From NCBI RefSeq assembly GCF_023721815.1, contig NZ_JAMDLI010000022.1, forward strand, positions 372,001-436,000: a DNA stretch of 64,000 nt, given 5' to 3'. Below the pieces are notes generated by a model that ran no database searches, was not told where the DNA came from, and saw nothing but the letters and a program-made list of their open reading frames with translations. The first letter of the stretch is position 1, and the number at the start of each line of letters is the position of its first letter. The translations under genes were made by a program, and so were the position numbers. This DNA is from Pleomorphomonas sp. JP5. Lineage in GTDB: Bacteria; Pseudomonadota; Alphaproteobacteria; Rhizobiales; Pleomorphomonadaceae. This document shows positions 27,461 to 35,639 of this stretch, piece after piece.

Positions 27461-27889
27461 ATGGGTAAGGCAATCGCCAAGGAGAAAGTTCAGCATCAGG
27501 TCGCGGCCCTTCCGTTCCGGCGGACGGCTGATGGCGACGTGTCCGTGCTGCTCGTTTCCTCGCGCGAGACGCATCGCCCCCTGATCCCCAAGGGATGGCG
27601 CATGAAGGGCAAGAGCGACCGCAAGGCGGCGGCGATCGAGGCGATGGAAGAAGCCGGTGTGATCGGCACTCCCTCCAAGACGCCGATCGGTCGCTATCGA
27701 TACTGGAAGCGTCTCGAGGACTGTTTCACGCTGGTCGATGTGGACGTCTATAGCCTTGAGGTGACGGAGAACCTCACCGACTGGCCTGAACGCCAGGAAC
27801 GACAGCGGAAATGGATGAGCCGCGAGGACGCCGCCATTGTCGTCGATGAGCCGGGCCTTGCCTTTATCTTGCAGTCATTCCGAGCCTAG
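27461..27889 (+). CDS. Nudix hydrolase, DIPP-like
   Basis: 142 residues. The Nudix box is GKSDRKAAAIEAMEEAGVIG: it keeps the Glu-x-x-Glu-Glu metal-binding core (EAMEEAG), though the usual Arg before the first Glu is replaced by Ile. IPKGWRMKGKSD resembles bacterial diphosphoinositol-polyphosphate/diadenosine-polyphosphate hydrolases, so cleavage of a nucleoside or inositol diphosphate is likely. Single gene, divergent from the isochorismatase-type gene with 232 bases between starts. Confidence 0.85.
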   Translation: MGKAIAKEKVQHQVAALPFRRTADGDVSVLLVSSRETHRPLIPKGWRMKGKSDRKAAAIEAMEEAGVIGTPSKTPIGRYRYWKRLEDCFTLVDVDVYSLEVTENLTDWPERQERQRKWMSREDAAIVVDEPGLAFILQSFRA

Positions 27890-28470
27890 GGCATTCGCCG
27901 ACCAAAATGAGATCTTGGGTCGCCGCGAGAAGGCTCCCGCGCAACTGAAACCGGACGCCGGTCTGGTCCATGAGGCTCCGGTAAGTTTTTGCCGGCTGGC
28001 CCGGTGAAAAATTCCGAGCTTGTTTCCAGAGTGTCCGTCGCGCTCGCGCGATTTCTCCGCCTCTTTCTCAAGGCGGCATTCGCACGTACTTCACCATGGG
28101 CAAGATCTGCCGGTGTTCGTTGCTGACTGCAACGGCATGTAACGCATTGTAAAAATTGATAAAAACCAGAAAAATAGCATAGCGCTTGCAGCGTCTCCCG
28201 TCGAAGACAGTGTTGATGTCGACCTCAGTTGCATTTTGAAAACGATCTTGCAGGGAAAGGGCGGAAAACTCGGGTTCGTTGATGTTGAAGGTGGGCAATA
28301 GCTACCCGGCAGTTTTTTCCTTGAGGAAGAACTTGCCGTATTTACCGGGAAGCAATTGCCTATACTTATAAATCTCCACGAATTCTCGTTTTTGTGCGCC
28401 TGAATTTCTCTGTTGCTTCGTACAAAGTTCAAGAGGGGCGTTTCAGCCGAATGATGTGTAGGGGTGTGCG
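27890..28470. other. AT-richer intergenic region before the ECF sigma gene
   Basis: About 580 bases without a convincing gene. The part from 28100 to 28440 is clearly more AT-rich than its surroundings (for example AAAAATTGATAAAAACC near 28150). Two small leftward open frames (76 and 131 codons) have no ribosome site or recognisable domain and are not called. A promoter for the sigma gene is expected here, but no clear -35/-10 pair was found. Confidence 0.5.
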
Positions 28471-29127
28471 ATGATGGCTGCAGCAAGTTCGTTTGGCGCT
28501 ACGGCTCCGTTGCCGATGGTGTCTCGGGGTATGGCGAAAAGCGATCCGGTGACATCGTCGGTGCGTAGCGAGGACGATCTCCTGCTGGAGCGGATCGCGG
28601 CTGACGATAGCGACGCGTTCGCTCTCCTGGTGGAGCGCCATGCCGATCGTGGTTTCGCTCTGGCCTTGCGTATCCTCAGGAACTCCGACGATGCCGAGGA
28701 CGTGGTTCAGGACAGCTTCCTCAAGCTCTGGACGCACAGGAAGCGGATGGAGATCGGTCGGGCGAAGTTTTCCACCTGGCTTTATCGGGTGATTACCAAC
28801 CGCTGCATCGACCTCAGGCGCAAACCGGCCATGGACGATATCGAGACCGCGCCCGAAATGGCCGACGATACCGAGGATGCGCTGACGCGGCTCCATCGCG
28901 CTTCCATGACCAGCCTGCTGGAGACGGCGCTCTCCCGCCTGCCGGACCAGCAGCGGGTCGCCGTCATTCTCAGCTATCACGAGGCCATGTCGAATGCCGA
29001 GATCGCCGAGGTGATGGATACGACGGTGATGGCCGTGGAGTCGCTTCTCAAGCGTGGGCGGCAGCAGCTTCGCAAGCATCTGGCGCGGGCAGAAGACGAT
29101 ATCCGTCAGTCGTTTACTCAGAACTAA
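28471..29127 (+). CDS. ECF-type RNA polymerase sigma factor
   Basis: 218 residues. Region 2 (DAFALLVERHADRGFALAL, DAEDVVQDSFLKLWTHR, FSTWLYRVITNRCIDLRRK) and region 4 (ALSRLPDQQRVAVILSYHEA, AEIAEVMDTTVMAVESLLKRGRQQLRK) are complete; there is no region 3, so it is an ECF factor. GGGGTG precedes ATG 28471. An ~30-residue unstructured N-terminal tail is unusual. It directly precedes the flagellin gene, so it is the best candidate for driving the hook-filament genes. No transmembrane anti-sigma gene is next to it; a small partner-like protein lies at 33183. Confidence 0.9.
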   Translation: MMAAASSFGATAPLPMVSRGMAKSDPVTSSVRSEDDLLLERIAADDSDAFALLVERHADRGFALALRILRNSDDAEDVVQDSFLKLWTHRKRMEIGRAKFSTWLYRVITNRCIDLRRKPAMDDIETAPEMADDTEDALTRLHRASMTSLLETALSRLPDQQRVAVILSYHEAMSNAEIAEVMDTTVMAVESLLKRGRQQLRKHLARAEDDIRQSFTQN

Positions 29128-29142
29128 CCATAAAATCAGCGT

Positions 29143-29163
29143 CCGGCGAACAAAAAGCGCCGG
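29143..29163 (+). promoter_or_regulatory. Stem-loop in the sigma-flagellin gap
   Basis: CCGGCG and CGCCGG form a perfect 6-bp stem around a 9-base A-rich loop, 16 bases after the sigma stop and ~110 bases before the flagellin start. Without a T-run, it could be a leader structure or a weak terminator of the sigma transcript. Confidence 0.3.
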
Positions 29164-29271
29164 GTTGGTTCCTGCTCATCCGTTGAAGACACGAAGCGAG
29201 GGGCGATGACGCCTCGCGCCGACGCCCCCCTCCTGGGAGGAGCGTCATCCATCGATGAGGAACAGAGCGCC

Positions 29272-30582
29272 ATGCCCGTCATTTCCACGAACACCGCCGC
29301 CAACTCCGCCGTCCGCTACCTCAACATCAATGCCGCCGATCAGGCTGCGTCGCTGTCCAAGTTGGCATCCGGTTCGCGCATCACGCAAGCTGCCGACGAT
29401 GCTGCCGGCCTTGCCATCTCCACCCGCATCTCGTCCGACATCGCCACGCTGAACCAGGCTGCGACCAATGCCACGCAGGCCGTCTCAGTGCTGCAGACCG
29501 CCGACGGCGGCGCTTCCAACATTTCCGATATTCTCGAGCGCATGAAGACGCTGGCCACCCAGTCGGCTTCCGGTACCGTCACCGATAGCGAGCGGACCTA
29601 CATCGACGCCGAGTTCCAGGAACTGATCGAGCAGATCGACACCATCGCAACCGGAACCCGGTTCAACGGCGAGAGCTTGCTCGACGGCACCTCCGACTTT
29701 GACACCACGGCCGGCGGCACCGAGATCGTCGTCGGTTCGTCCGCCGATGACACCATCAAGGTTTCCATCGACGAGCTGACATCTTCCGCCCTCGATCTCT
29801 CCACCTCGGCAGCCAACGACATCACCGCCGAACTTTCCGGTGTCTCCATCGGTATCGGGCAGGGCGCAAGCGCAACCCAGATCGTGCTGACCATCGGTTC
29901 GACCGACGATGCCGGCGCCGCCACGACGGTCAATGTCACGCTCGGCGCTTCGGCGGACACCGATGGCGATGGTGTGCTGACCGGTGAGGAGATTGGCGAC
30001 TTCCTGACCACTGATACGACCACCACGACGGCGCTGGACGCGGCCAACGTGGCGATTTCCTACAGCAACGGTACGCTCACCGTTTCCAACTCCTCCGAGG
30101 CTACGGGCTCCTCCAGCGCCCTGTCCATAGGCGTCGATACGACCGCCACCACCGGCACGACCTTCGACGCGGACGCTGACGGCACGGTCGCCGGCGACGC
30201 TGACGGTGTCCTGAAGGCGCTCGGCTTTACGTCCGACTCGTCGCAGTCGACGATTTCGACGAAGGGGTCCGGTACGTCCAATATCGACGTCACCACGCAG
30301 GACAATGCCACCACCGCCCTTGAAGCCATCGATGCCGCCATCGACAAGGTGTCGGCCGCCCGCGCCAGCATCGGCGCTCAGGAAAGCCGCTTCGAGTTCT
30401 CTTCGGAGTCGATTGCGACTTCCATCGAAAACCTGTCGGCCGCCAACTCGGCGATCACCGATGTCGACGTCGCTTCCGAGGAAGCAAAGCTCGCTTCCGC
30501 CGAAGTCAAGGTGCAGGCAGCCGTCGCCGCTGCGTCGTCGGCGAACGACATGACGCAGAACCTCTTGAAGCTGCTGCAGTAA
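29272..30582 (+). CDS. fliC: Flagellin
   Basis: 436 residues. Conserved N-terminal D0/D1 (LNINAADQAASLSKLASGSR, DDAAGLAISTRISSDIATLNQA, LQTADGGASNISDILERMKTLA, up to TRFNGESLLDG) and C-terminal D1/D0 (AIDKVSAARASIGAQESRFE, SAANSAITDVDVASE to MTQNLLKLLQ). The central ~200 residues are Thr/Asp/Ser-rich and variable. Forms the filament after export through a flagellar type III machine. ATG 29272 has a GAGGA site; an upstream in-frame start at 29206 is not preferred. Followed by a strong hairpin, then fliD. Confidence 0.93.
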   Translation: MPVISTNTAANSAVRYLNINAADQAASLSKLASGSRITQAADDAAGLAISTRISSDIATLNQAATNATQAVSVLQTADGGASNISDILERMKTLATQSASGTVTDSERTYIDAEFQELIEQIDTIATGTRFNGESLLDGTSDFDTTAGGTEIVVGSSADDTIKVSIDELTSSALDLSTSAANDITAELSGVSIGIGQGASATQIVLTIGSTDDAGAATTVNVTLGASADTDGDGVLTGEEIGDFLTTDTTTTTALDAANVAISYSNGTLTVSNSSEATGSSSALSIGVDTTATTGTTFDADADGTVAGDADGVLKALGFTSDSSQSTISTKGSGTSNIDVTTQDNATTALEAIDAAIDKVSAARASIGAQESRFEFSSESIATSIENLSAANSAITDVDVASEEAKLASAEVKVQAAVAAASSANDMTQNLLKLLQ

Positions 30583-30603
30583 ATTTGCGGAGGGCTAAAG
30601 AGC

Positions 30604-30628
30604 GGAAGGCGCGGTTGACGCGCCTTCC
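30604..30628 (+). terminator. Terminator/attenuator after the flagellin gene
   Basis: A perfect 10-bp stem GGAAGGCGCG/CGCGCCTTCC with a GTTGA loop, 22 bases after the flagellin stop. The following bases are only mildly T-rich (TTCAACTATGTTT), so termination may be partial, leaving some read-through into fliD. Confidence 0.65.
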
Positions 30629-30670
30629 TTCAACTATGTTTCCCCGGTTCGGGGCGATGGAGGAGGTCTC

Positions 30671-32395
30671 ATGTCTTCGGTCACCAGCGCCACGACCAGT
30701 TCGACCGCATCGACGACGACGACGACCAGTACGTCCACGTCGAGCAGCGGCTCGACCTCGACCAACTATGCCTCCACCGACACTTCGTCGATCGACTGGG
30801 ACGGTCTTGTCGAGGAGCTTTATGAGGCGAAGCTGGCCAAGGCCGATACCTACGAGACCAAGATTACCAACAACGAGACCAAGATCGCTGCCTACGAGGA
30901 CGCAGCCACTCTTCTCTCGACGTTGCAGGATACGGCGTCGGCTCTGCGCGTTGCGACCGACTCTTCGGGAAGTGGCGACGACGTCTTTAGCGAACGAACC
31001 GCCTATCTCACATCGGTCGGGAACGTCGATACCGACTCCACCCTGTCCGTCTCCGCCGAGGCCGGCGCGGAGACCGGCAGCTACTCGATAACCGTCCAGC
31101 AGTTGGCGACGGCCCACAAGGTCGCGAGCAGCAGCTACGCTTCCTCCAGCAGCGACCTGTCGCTGTCGGGCAGCATCTCGCTTGGCATCGAAGGCGGCAC
31201 CGAGGTGACCATCGACGTCACGGAGGACATGTCGCTTTCGGAGATCGCGGCCGCCATCAACAAGCAAAGCGGGACCAGCGGCGTCAAGGCCACCGTGCTC
31301 AAGGTTTCCGACTCCTCCTACGAACTCATCCTCACGAGTTCCGAAACCGGGCAGACCATCGGTTTTGAAGATCCGGATGGCGTCTTGCAGAGCCTGGGCG
31401 TGATCGACGAGGACGGCGCTTTCGCAGACGAGTTGCAAGCCGCCCAGAATGCCATCTTCACCGTCGATGGGGTTCCAATCACGCGGTCGACCAACGATAT
31501 CGACGACGTCATCGACGGCGTGACGTTCTATCTTTACTCGACGACGACGGACAATCAGTCCATCACCGTCGAGATCGGCCAGAATCTCTCCGATATCAAG
31601 AGCGCGGTCCTTGAGTTCGTCGATGCCTACAATGCCTATCGGGAATGGGCCATCTCGCAGCAGCAGTTGGCGACGGGCGGCGGCGCCTCGGCCGACTCCG
31701 TCCTGTTTGGCGATGCGAGCATTCGCAGCATCAACCAACAGGTCGCCTCGGCTCTGAACTTTTCGCTCGATGAAGCATCGATCTCGGCGATCGGTCTCAG
31801 CTTCGACGAGAACAACTACCTCGAATATGACGAGGACACGCTGGACGATGTCCTGCTTGAAGACCCGGACCTTGTTCGGCAGTTGTTCGGCTACACCTTC
31901 GAGAGCTCTTCGAGCGATGTCGGCGTACTTTATCGGGGCACAAGCGCGCCTTCGACGTTCCAGCTTGAGATCACGGTGGATGAAAGCGGCGCGCTCTCGT
32001 CGGTAACCGTCAATGGCGAGACCGGGCTGTTCACGGTGTCCGGCAGTCGCATCAAGGGCGTCGAAGGTACGGCCTACGAGGGTTACACGCTGGTGTTTAC
32101 CGGCACGACATCGCAAACGGTGACCATCAGTCAGGCCTCCGGTATCGCCGAGCAAATCTATAACCTCGCTGATAGCGCCATCAACTCGGATGACGGCACG
32201 CTAACGACGATCGTCACCAATCTCACCGAGAAGAATGACGAGTATCAGGATCAGATCGACACCATCACATCGCGGGCCGAGACCTATCGGGACAATCTGA
32301 TCACTCGTTATGCCCGCCTGCAGGCCTCAATCAGCACGGCTCAATCAACACTCGCTTACCTCCAAGCCCTGCTCGACGCCAAGAGTAGCAGTTGA
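30671..32395 (+). CDS. fliD: Flagellar filament cap protein FliD
   Basis: 574 residues. N-terminal FliD domain (IDWDGLVEELYEAKLAKADTYETK, coiled coil) and C-terminal FliD domain (GVTFYLYSTTTDNQSITVEIGQNLSDIKSAVLEFVDAYNAY, SALNFSLDEASISAIGLSF, and a final coiled coil RYARLQASISTAQSTLAYLQ). The first 40 residues are nearly all Ser/Thr, an unusual low-complexity export tail. FliD caps the filament and guides flagellin assembly. Many Rhizobiales flagellar regulons are reported to lack FliD, which makes its presence notable. Confidence 0.9.
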   Translation: MSSVTSATTSSTASTTTTTSTSTSSSGSTSTNYASTDTSSIDWDGLVEELYEAKLAKADTYETKITNNETKIAAYEDAATLLSTLQDTASALRVATDSSGSGDDVFSERTAYLTSVGNVDTDSTLSVSAEAGAETGSYSITVQQLATAHKVASSSYASSSSDLSLSGSISLGIEGGTEVTIDVTEDMSLSEIAAAINKQSGTSGVKATVLKVSDSSYELILTSSETGQTIGFEDPDGVLQSLGVIDEDGAFADELQAAQNAIFTVDGVPITRSTNDIDDVIDGVTFYLYSTTTDNQSITVEIGQNLSDIKSAVLEFVDAYNAYREWAISQQQLATGGGASADSVLFGDASIRSINQQVASALNFSLDEASISAIGLSFDENNYLEYDEDTLDDVLLEDPDLVRQLFGYTFESSSSDVGVLYRGTSAPSTFQLEITVDESGALSSVTVNGETGLFTVSGSRIKGVEGTAYEGYTLVFTGTTSQTVTISQASGIAEQIYNLADSAINSDDGTLTTIVTNLTEKNDEYQDQIDTITSRAETYRDNLITRYARLQASISTAQSTLAYLQALLDAKSSS

Positions 32396-32420
32396 TCGTG
32401 GATATCAGGAGTTCCAGGAT

Positions 32421-32921
32421 ATGAATTCTCGCATGGGCCAAGCTGCGGCCGCCTATCGGCAAGCTGCCGCGTCCGTTCATCCGACCGTCGCCGTCGTCAA
32501 GCTCTACGATGCCACGTTACTGGCGATTTCCCAGGCCATTCGGGCGCGCGAGGCGTCGCAGTTCGAGGAGTGCTTCATCAAGGTCATGCGGGCGGCCACC
32601 ATTTTGCGCGGTCTGGACCATGCTCTCGATTTTGCGAAGGGCGGGGCCGTGGCCGAACGGCTGCATCGCGTCTACAAGGGATACATCATCGCCCTTCACC
32701 TTTCCTACGGCAAACCCGATGTCGTGCGGCGCTATCGCAAACTTCACGACAGCCTTGTCGAGCTGCGAGACGCCTGGGCCGGCATAGCCGGCATGGCGGC
32801 TTTCGTTCGCCAGGACGGGGCGGATGCCCCGCAGCCACGGAGCACGATCGAGCCGGGGCCGCGCCTGGTGCCGGAGGATCGATTGGATCCGTCGATGTTC
32901 ATCGGTCTGACCGGCCGCTGA
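32421..32921 (+). CDS. fliS: Flagellar export chaperone FliS
   Basis: 166 residues; the family is usually ~130. AAAAYRQAAASVHPTVAVVKLYD at the N-terminus and the helices IRAREASQFEECFIKVMRAATILRGLDHALDF match FliS, which binds the flagellin C-terminus and stops early polymerisation. The last ~40 residues are an extra proline-rich tail. A ribosome site (AGGAG, then CCAGG) precedes ATG 32421, 25 bases after the fliD stop, so co-transcribed with it. Confidence 0.82.
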   Translation: MNSRMGQAAAAYRQAAASVHPTVAVVKLYDATLLAISQAIRAREASQFEECFIKVMRAATILRGLDHALDFAKGGAVAERLHRVYKGYIIALHLSYGKPDVVRRYRKLHDSLVELRDAWAGIAGMAAFVRQDGADAPQPRSTIEPGPRLVPEDRLDPSMFIGLTGR

Positions 32922-33182
32922 CGTTGGGCGTTGTCCATCTGACGCGCGATTGATTCCCCCCTGGGCCAAGCAGATTCGTGCTCTTGCGTGAATGGCATCG
33001 AGCCTCGGCCCTTCGTTCGCGACACGGGCTGCCTCGCCGCCCCATAGGCAACTGTGCACAACCCATCGGGCGTGTGGAGGTTGCGGGATGTAACGCTGCG
33101 TGTCGACTGTTTCTCTATTGATCGCGGTTGGACGCCAGTAGATACTCAGCGGCAATCTGTTACGAATGAACTGGTTGCACCG

Positions 33183-33467
33183 ATGGACGAAGCGCAGTTT
33201 CAGGACCTCGTCGACCGTCATGGCGAGGACTTGGCGCTTTGGCCGGCGGCTCTTCGCGCTGACGCGGAAGCTCTGTTGGAGCATTCCGACCGCGCGCGTT
33301 CCATTCTCGACGCCGCGGTCAAGCTACGCAAAGCATTGACGTCCGGACCGAAGGTGCGGGCGCCGGCGGGGCTGGCGGCCCGCATCGTAGCTCTCGCCGA
33401 CGATGACGAAGCCGACAAGCCCACGCCTTCGGACAAGGCCTCTCCGCGCGCGCGCGCCGGCTCCTGA
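33183..33467 (+). CDS. Small protein resembling ECF-sigma-associated proteins
   Basis: 94 residues: FQDLVDRHGEDLALWPAALR, then AEALLEHSDRARSILDAAVKL and an Ala/Asp-rich tail. The D-x-x-x-WP-x-x-x-R pattern followed by ALL-x-x-S-x-x-A-R is, from memory, shared by short proteins encoded next to RpoE-like ECF sigma genes in alphaproteobacteria. Here it is 4 kb from the sigma gene, with flagellin, fliD and fliS in between. It could be a soluble partner of that sigma. Start uncertain (ATG 33183 has no clear ribosome site; the frame is open from 33054). No signal peptide. Confidence 0.6.
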   Translation: MDEAQFQDLVDRHGEDLALWPAALRADAEALLEHSDRARSILDAAVKLRKALTSGPKVRAPAGLAARIVALADDDEADKPTPSDKASPRARAGS

Positions 33468-33610
33468 GCTTCTTGCAATTCGCATCGGTTTTCGACGTTG
33501 AGAGCGGTGACGCGTCCGGCAGCCGTATCTGTCTTCTTGCCCGCGCCATGGATTTTCGCGGATTGGCCCGCGATGCCGATGAAGCCTGACTTGAAGTATT
33601 AATTTGCGTT

Positions 33611-33623
33611 AACGAATTTCGTT
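33611..33623. promoter_or_regulatory. Short palindrome in the AT-rich gap before flgD
   Basis: AACGAA-T-TTCGTT, a perfect 6-bp inverted repeat, in the most AT-rich part of the 291-base gap between the small protein gene and flgD. It may be part of the promoter of the second half of the flagellar module; no -35/-10 pair is clear. Confidence 0.3.
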
Positions 33624-33716
33624 GCTAACTTTCATTAAGTTTTCGCGCCTGGTTTTGCGACCTGGCCCGTCTAAAGACTGAAGCCAATCAACAACGGCAC
33701 CGATCAGTCTCTTGAT

Positions 33717-33740
33717 CCGGACTTCTTTAGTGAAGTCTGG
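33717..33740 (+). promoter_or_regulatory. Leader hairpin just upstream of flgD
   Basis: GACTTC (33720-33725) and GAAGTC (33732-33737) pair around TTTAGT, and in RNA the stem extends to nine pairs with one G-U (CCGGACTTC/GAAGTCTGG). It ends ~18 bases before the flgD ATG (33759), immediately before the GGTGAGG ribosome site, so it could control access of ribosomes. Confidence 0.4.
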
Positions 33741-33758
33741 AGGCGGGTGAGGTTTATC

Positions 33759-34037
33759 ATGTCCTCTATTTCTGCGGCGACCACCACCACAACATCTACG
33801 GCGTCGACAACAAGTTCATCTTCGTCCACGTCCATAGACACTTCACAGTTTCTGCAGCTGCTGGTGCAGGAGGTGCAGAACCAGAATCCGCTGAACCCGA
33901 CGGATACGTCTGACTTTCTCAACCAGATGATGTCCTACGCGAGCTACTCGCAGCTCAGCGAGATGAACGCGACGCTCCTGTCTCTACAGGAGTCGATGGA
34001 CGCGATCTCATCCAGTCTCACCACCACGACGGCCTGA
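33759..34037 (+). CDS. flgD: Flagellar hook-capping protein FlgD, N-terminal domain only
   Basis: 92 residues. After a Ser/Thr-rich start, residues ~27-80 are the FlgD N-terminal domain (SQFLQLLVQEVQNQNPLNPTDTSDFLNQMMSYASYSQLSEMN), which caps the growing hook. The Tudor/Ig-like C-terminal domains of classical FlgD (~220 residues) are missing; even the short rhizobial FlgD (~130-140) is longer. The stop is followed 11 bases later by flgE and no frameshifted remainder is visible, so it appears naturally minimal. Start ATG 33759 behind GTGAGG. Confidence 0.85.
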   Translation: MSSISAATTTTTSTASTTSSSSSTSIDTSQFLQLLVQEVQNQNPLNPTDTSDFLNQMMSYASYSQLSEMNATLLSLQESMDAISSSLTTTTA

Positions 34038-34048
34038 GGAGAAACGCC

Positions 34049-35296
34049 ATGTCTCTCACGGGCGCGATGAACTCCTCCGTTTCGGCGATGCAGGCTCAGT
34101 CGTCGGCATTGTCGATCATTTCCAACAACCTAGCCAACGTTTCGACGACCGGATACAAGGCCAGTTCGGCGAGCTTCTCTTCGCTTCTGACCTCCGGTGA
34201 CGCCAACAGCTCCAGTGGCGGCGTCACGGTGGCGAAGTCGCAGAACATTCTGGCGAGCGGCACACTCGTCTCGTCCTCGATCAGCACCAACATTGCCATC
34301 GATGGTGATGGTTTCTTTGCGGTCACCACGGGCGATGGCAGTGATATCTACTATACTCGCAACGGCAGCTTCACCGTCGATGACGACACGGGCTACCTCA
34401 CGAGCAATGGCTACTCGCTGCTCGGTTGGCCGACCGATGCCGATGGCAATGTGGTCGGCGGCACTACGGAAACCAACCTTGAGCAGATCGACACTGATGT
34501 ACTGACCGGTTACGCGGCGGCTACGACAAGCATGTCGATGACGGGCAGCCTGCCGGCCGACGCTGCGGTCGGGGATACCTATACCAGTCAGATCGAGCTG
34601 TTCGACAGTCTGGGCACTGCCTACACGATGGACGTGACCTGGGAGAAGACGGCCGAGAACACCTGGGAAATGTCCTTTGCCGATCCGTCTTCGACGGGAG
34701 GCTCCACAGGTACCGCTCAGACGACGACCGTTGAGATCAAGTTCAACGAAGATGGCACGCTCTTGACCCCAGACACGGCGACCCTCTCGATCACCGGTCT
34801 CAGCGACGGTGCCGCCGACATGTCGGTCACCCTCGATTTCGGTACCATCAATGGTTCGGACGGCCTGTCGCAATATACCCCCGACGACAGCAGCGACGCG
34901 ACCGTCGACATAGCGGGTACCGGAAACGGCTGTTCCTACGGCACGCTCTCCGGCGTCTCGATCGACGAGGACGGCACCGTCTTCGCCAACTACAGCAACG
35001 GCGAGTCGATCTCGATCTACAAGATTCCGCTCGCCACCTTTTCCAATGCCAACGGTCTTATTGAGATGAGCAACTCGGTCTACTCGGCCTCGACCACTTC
35101 GTCGGGCGCCACCTATCACTTTGCGGACTCGGACGGCGTCGGCTCGATCCAGGATTATGAGCTCGAGGAGTCCACCACCGACACCAACACGGAGTTCTCG
35201 TCGATGATCGCGGCGCAGCAGGCCTACTCGGCGGCCTCGCAAGTGATTTCGACGGCAAAGGACATGTTCGACTCCCTTCTGTCGGCGGTGCGTTGA
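34049..35296 (+). CDS. flgE: Flagellar hook protein FlgE
   Basis: 415 residues. N-terminal rod/hook motif SALSIISNNLANVSTTGYKAS, the FlgE core (IAIDGDGFFAV, YYTRNGSFTVDDDTGYLTSNGYSLLGW), the central FlgE D2 region (LFDSLGTAYTMDVTWEK), FANYSNGESISIYKIPLATF, and the C-terminal helix FSSMIAAQQAYSAASQVISTAKDMFDSLL. It polymerises into the hook. Unlike many alphaproteobacterial operons, no rod or basal-body gene is adjacent. Confidence 0.93.
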   Translation: MSLTGAMNSSVSAMQAQSSALSIISNNLANVSTTGYKASSASFSSLLTSGDANSSSGGVTVAKSQNILASGTLVSSSISTNIAIDGDGFFAVTTGDGSDIYYTRNGSFTVDDDTGYLTSNGYSLLGWPTDADGNVVGGTTETNLEQIDTDVLTGYAAATTSMSMTGSLPADAAVGDTYTSQIELFDSLGTAYTMDVTWEKTAENTWEMSFADPSSTGGSTGTAQTTTVEIKFNEDGTLLTPDTATLSITGLSDGAADMSVTLDFGTINGSDGLSQYTPDDSSDATVDIAGTGNGCSYGTLSGVSIDEDGTVFANYSNGESISIYKIPLATFSNANGLIEMSNSVYSASTTSSGATYHFADSDGVGSIQDYELEESTTDTNTEFSSMIAAQQAYSAASQVISTAKDMFDSLLSAVR

Positions 35297-35297
35297 G

Positions 35298-35639
35298 ATG
35301 ACGGCTCAATCGGAACGGGACGCAACGCAGGCAGCCATCGACCTGCTGGTCGGGCGCCTGGAAAGACTTCAGCGAGACATTCGGCGGGAAGGGAAGGATG
35401 CCGATGTTCGCAGCATCGGTCTCTTCAAGGGCGATGTCACCGAAGTGCTTTTCGAGTTGGAGCGCCATCTCGACGAAACGGCTGCCGCGCTCTCCAACGC
35501 GAACACCGGCTATGCCGTCAGCCACGCCTATCTGGCCGTGGGAAAGCTGCTTGCCGCGTCAACCGAAGGAACCGGTGTTGTCGTTCCTCTCGATCAGTTC
35601 AGGAGAGCAAGCCATGCCAAGCGCCAAGCTGCCCGCTGA
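35298..35639 (+). CDS. Hypothetical protein in hook-filament module
   Basis: 113 residues, no recognised family. Mostly charged helix (AAIDLLVGRLERLQRDIRREG, FKGDVTEVLFELERHLDETAAALS), no signal or membrane segment. The ATG is 1 base after the flgE stop, and the gene overlaps the next (flgN-like) gene by 26 bases, so it is certainly co-expressed. Size, charge and helical content would suit a further export chaperone or an assembly factor, but this is inference from place alone. Confidence 0.75.
   Translation: MTAQSERDATQAAIDLLVGRLERLQRDIRREGKDADVRSIGLFKGDVTEVLFELERHLDETAAALSNANTGYAVSHAYLAVGKLLAASTEGTGVVVPLDQFRRASHAKRQAAR

Noticed and set aside
28068-28486. Two small leftward open frames upstream of the sigma gene
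   Set aside because: No ribosome sites, non-ATG start for one, and no recognisable domain; the region is AT-rich and probably regulatory.
30506-32155. 549-codon leftward open frame across fliD
   Set aside because: Shadow of the Thr/Ser/Asp-rich fliD coding strand.
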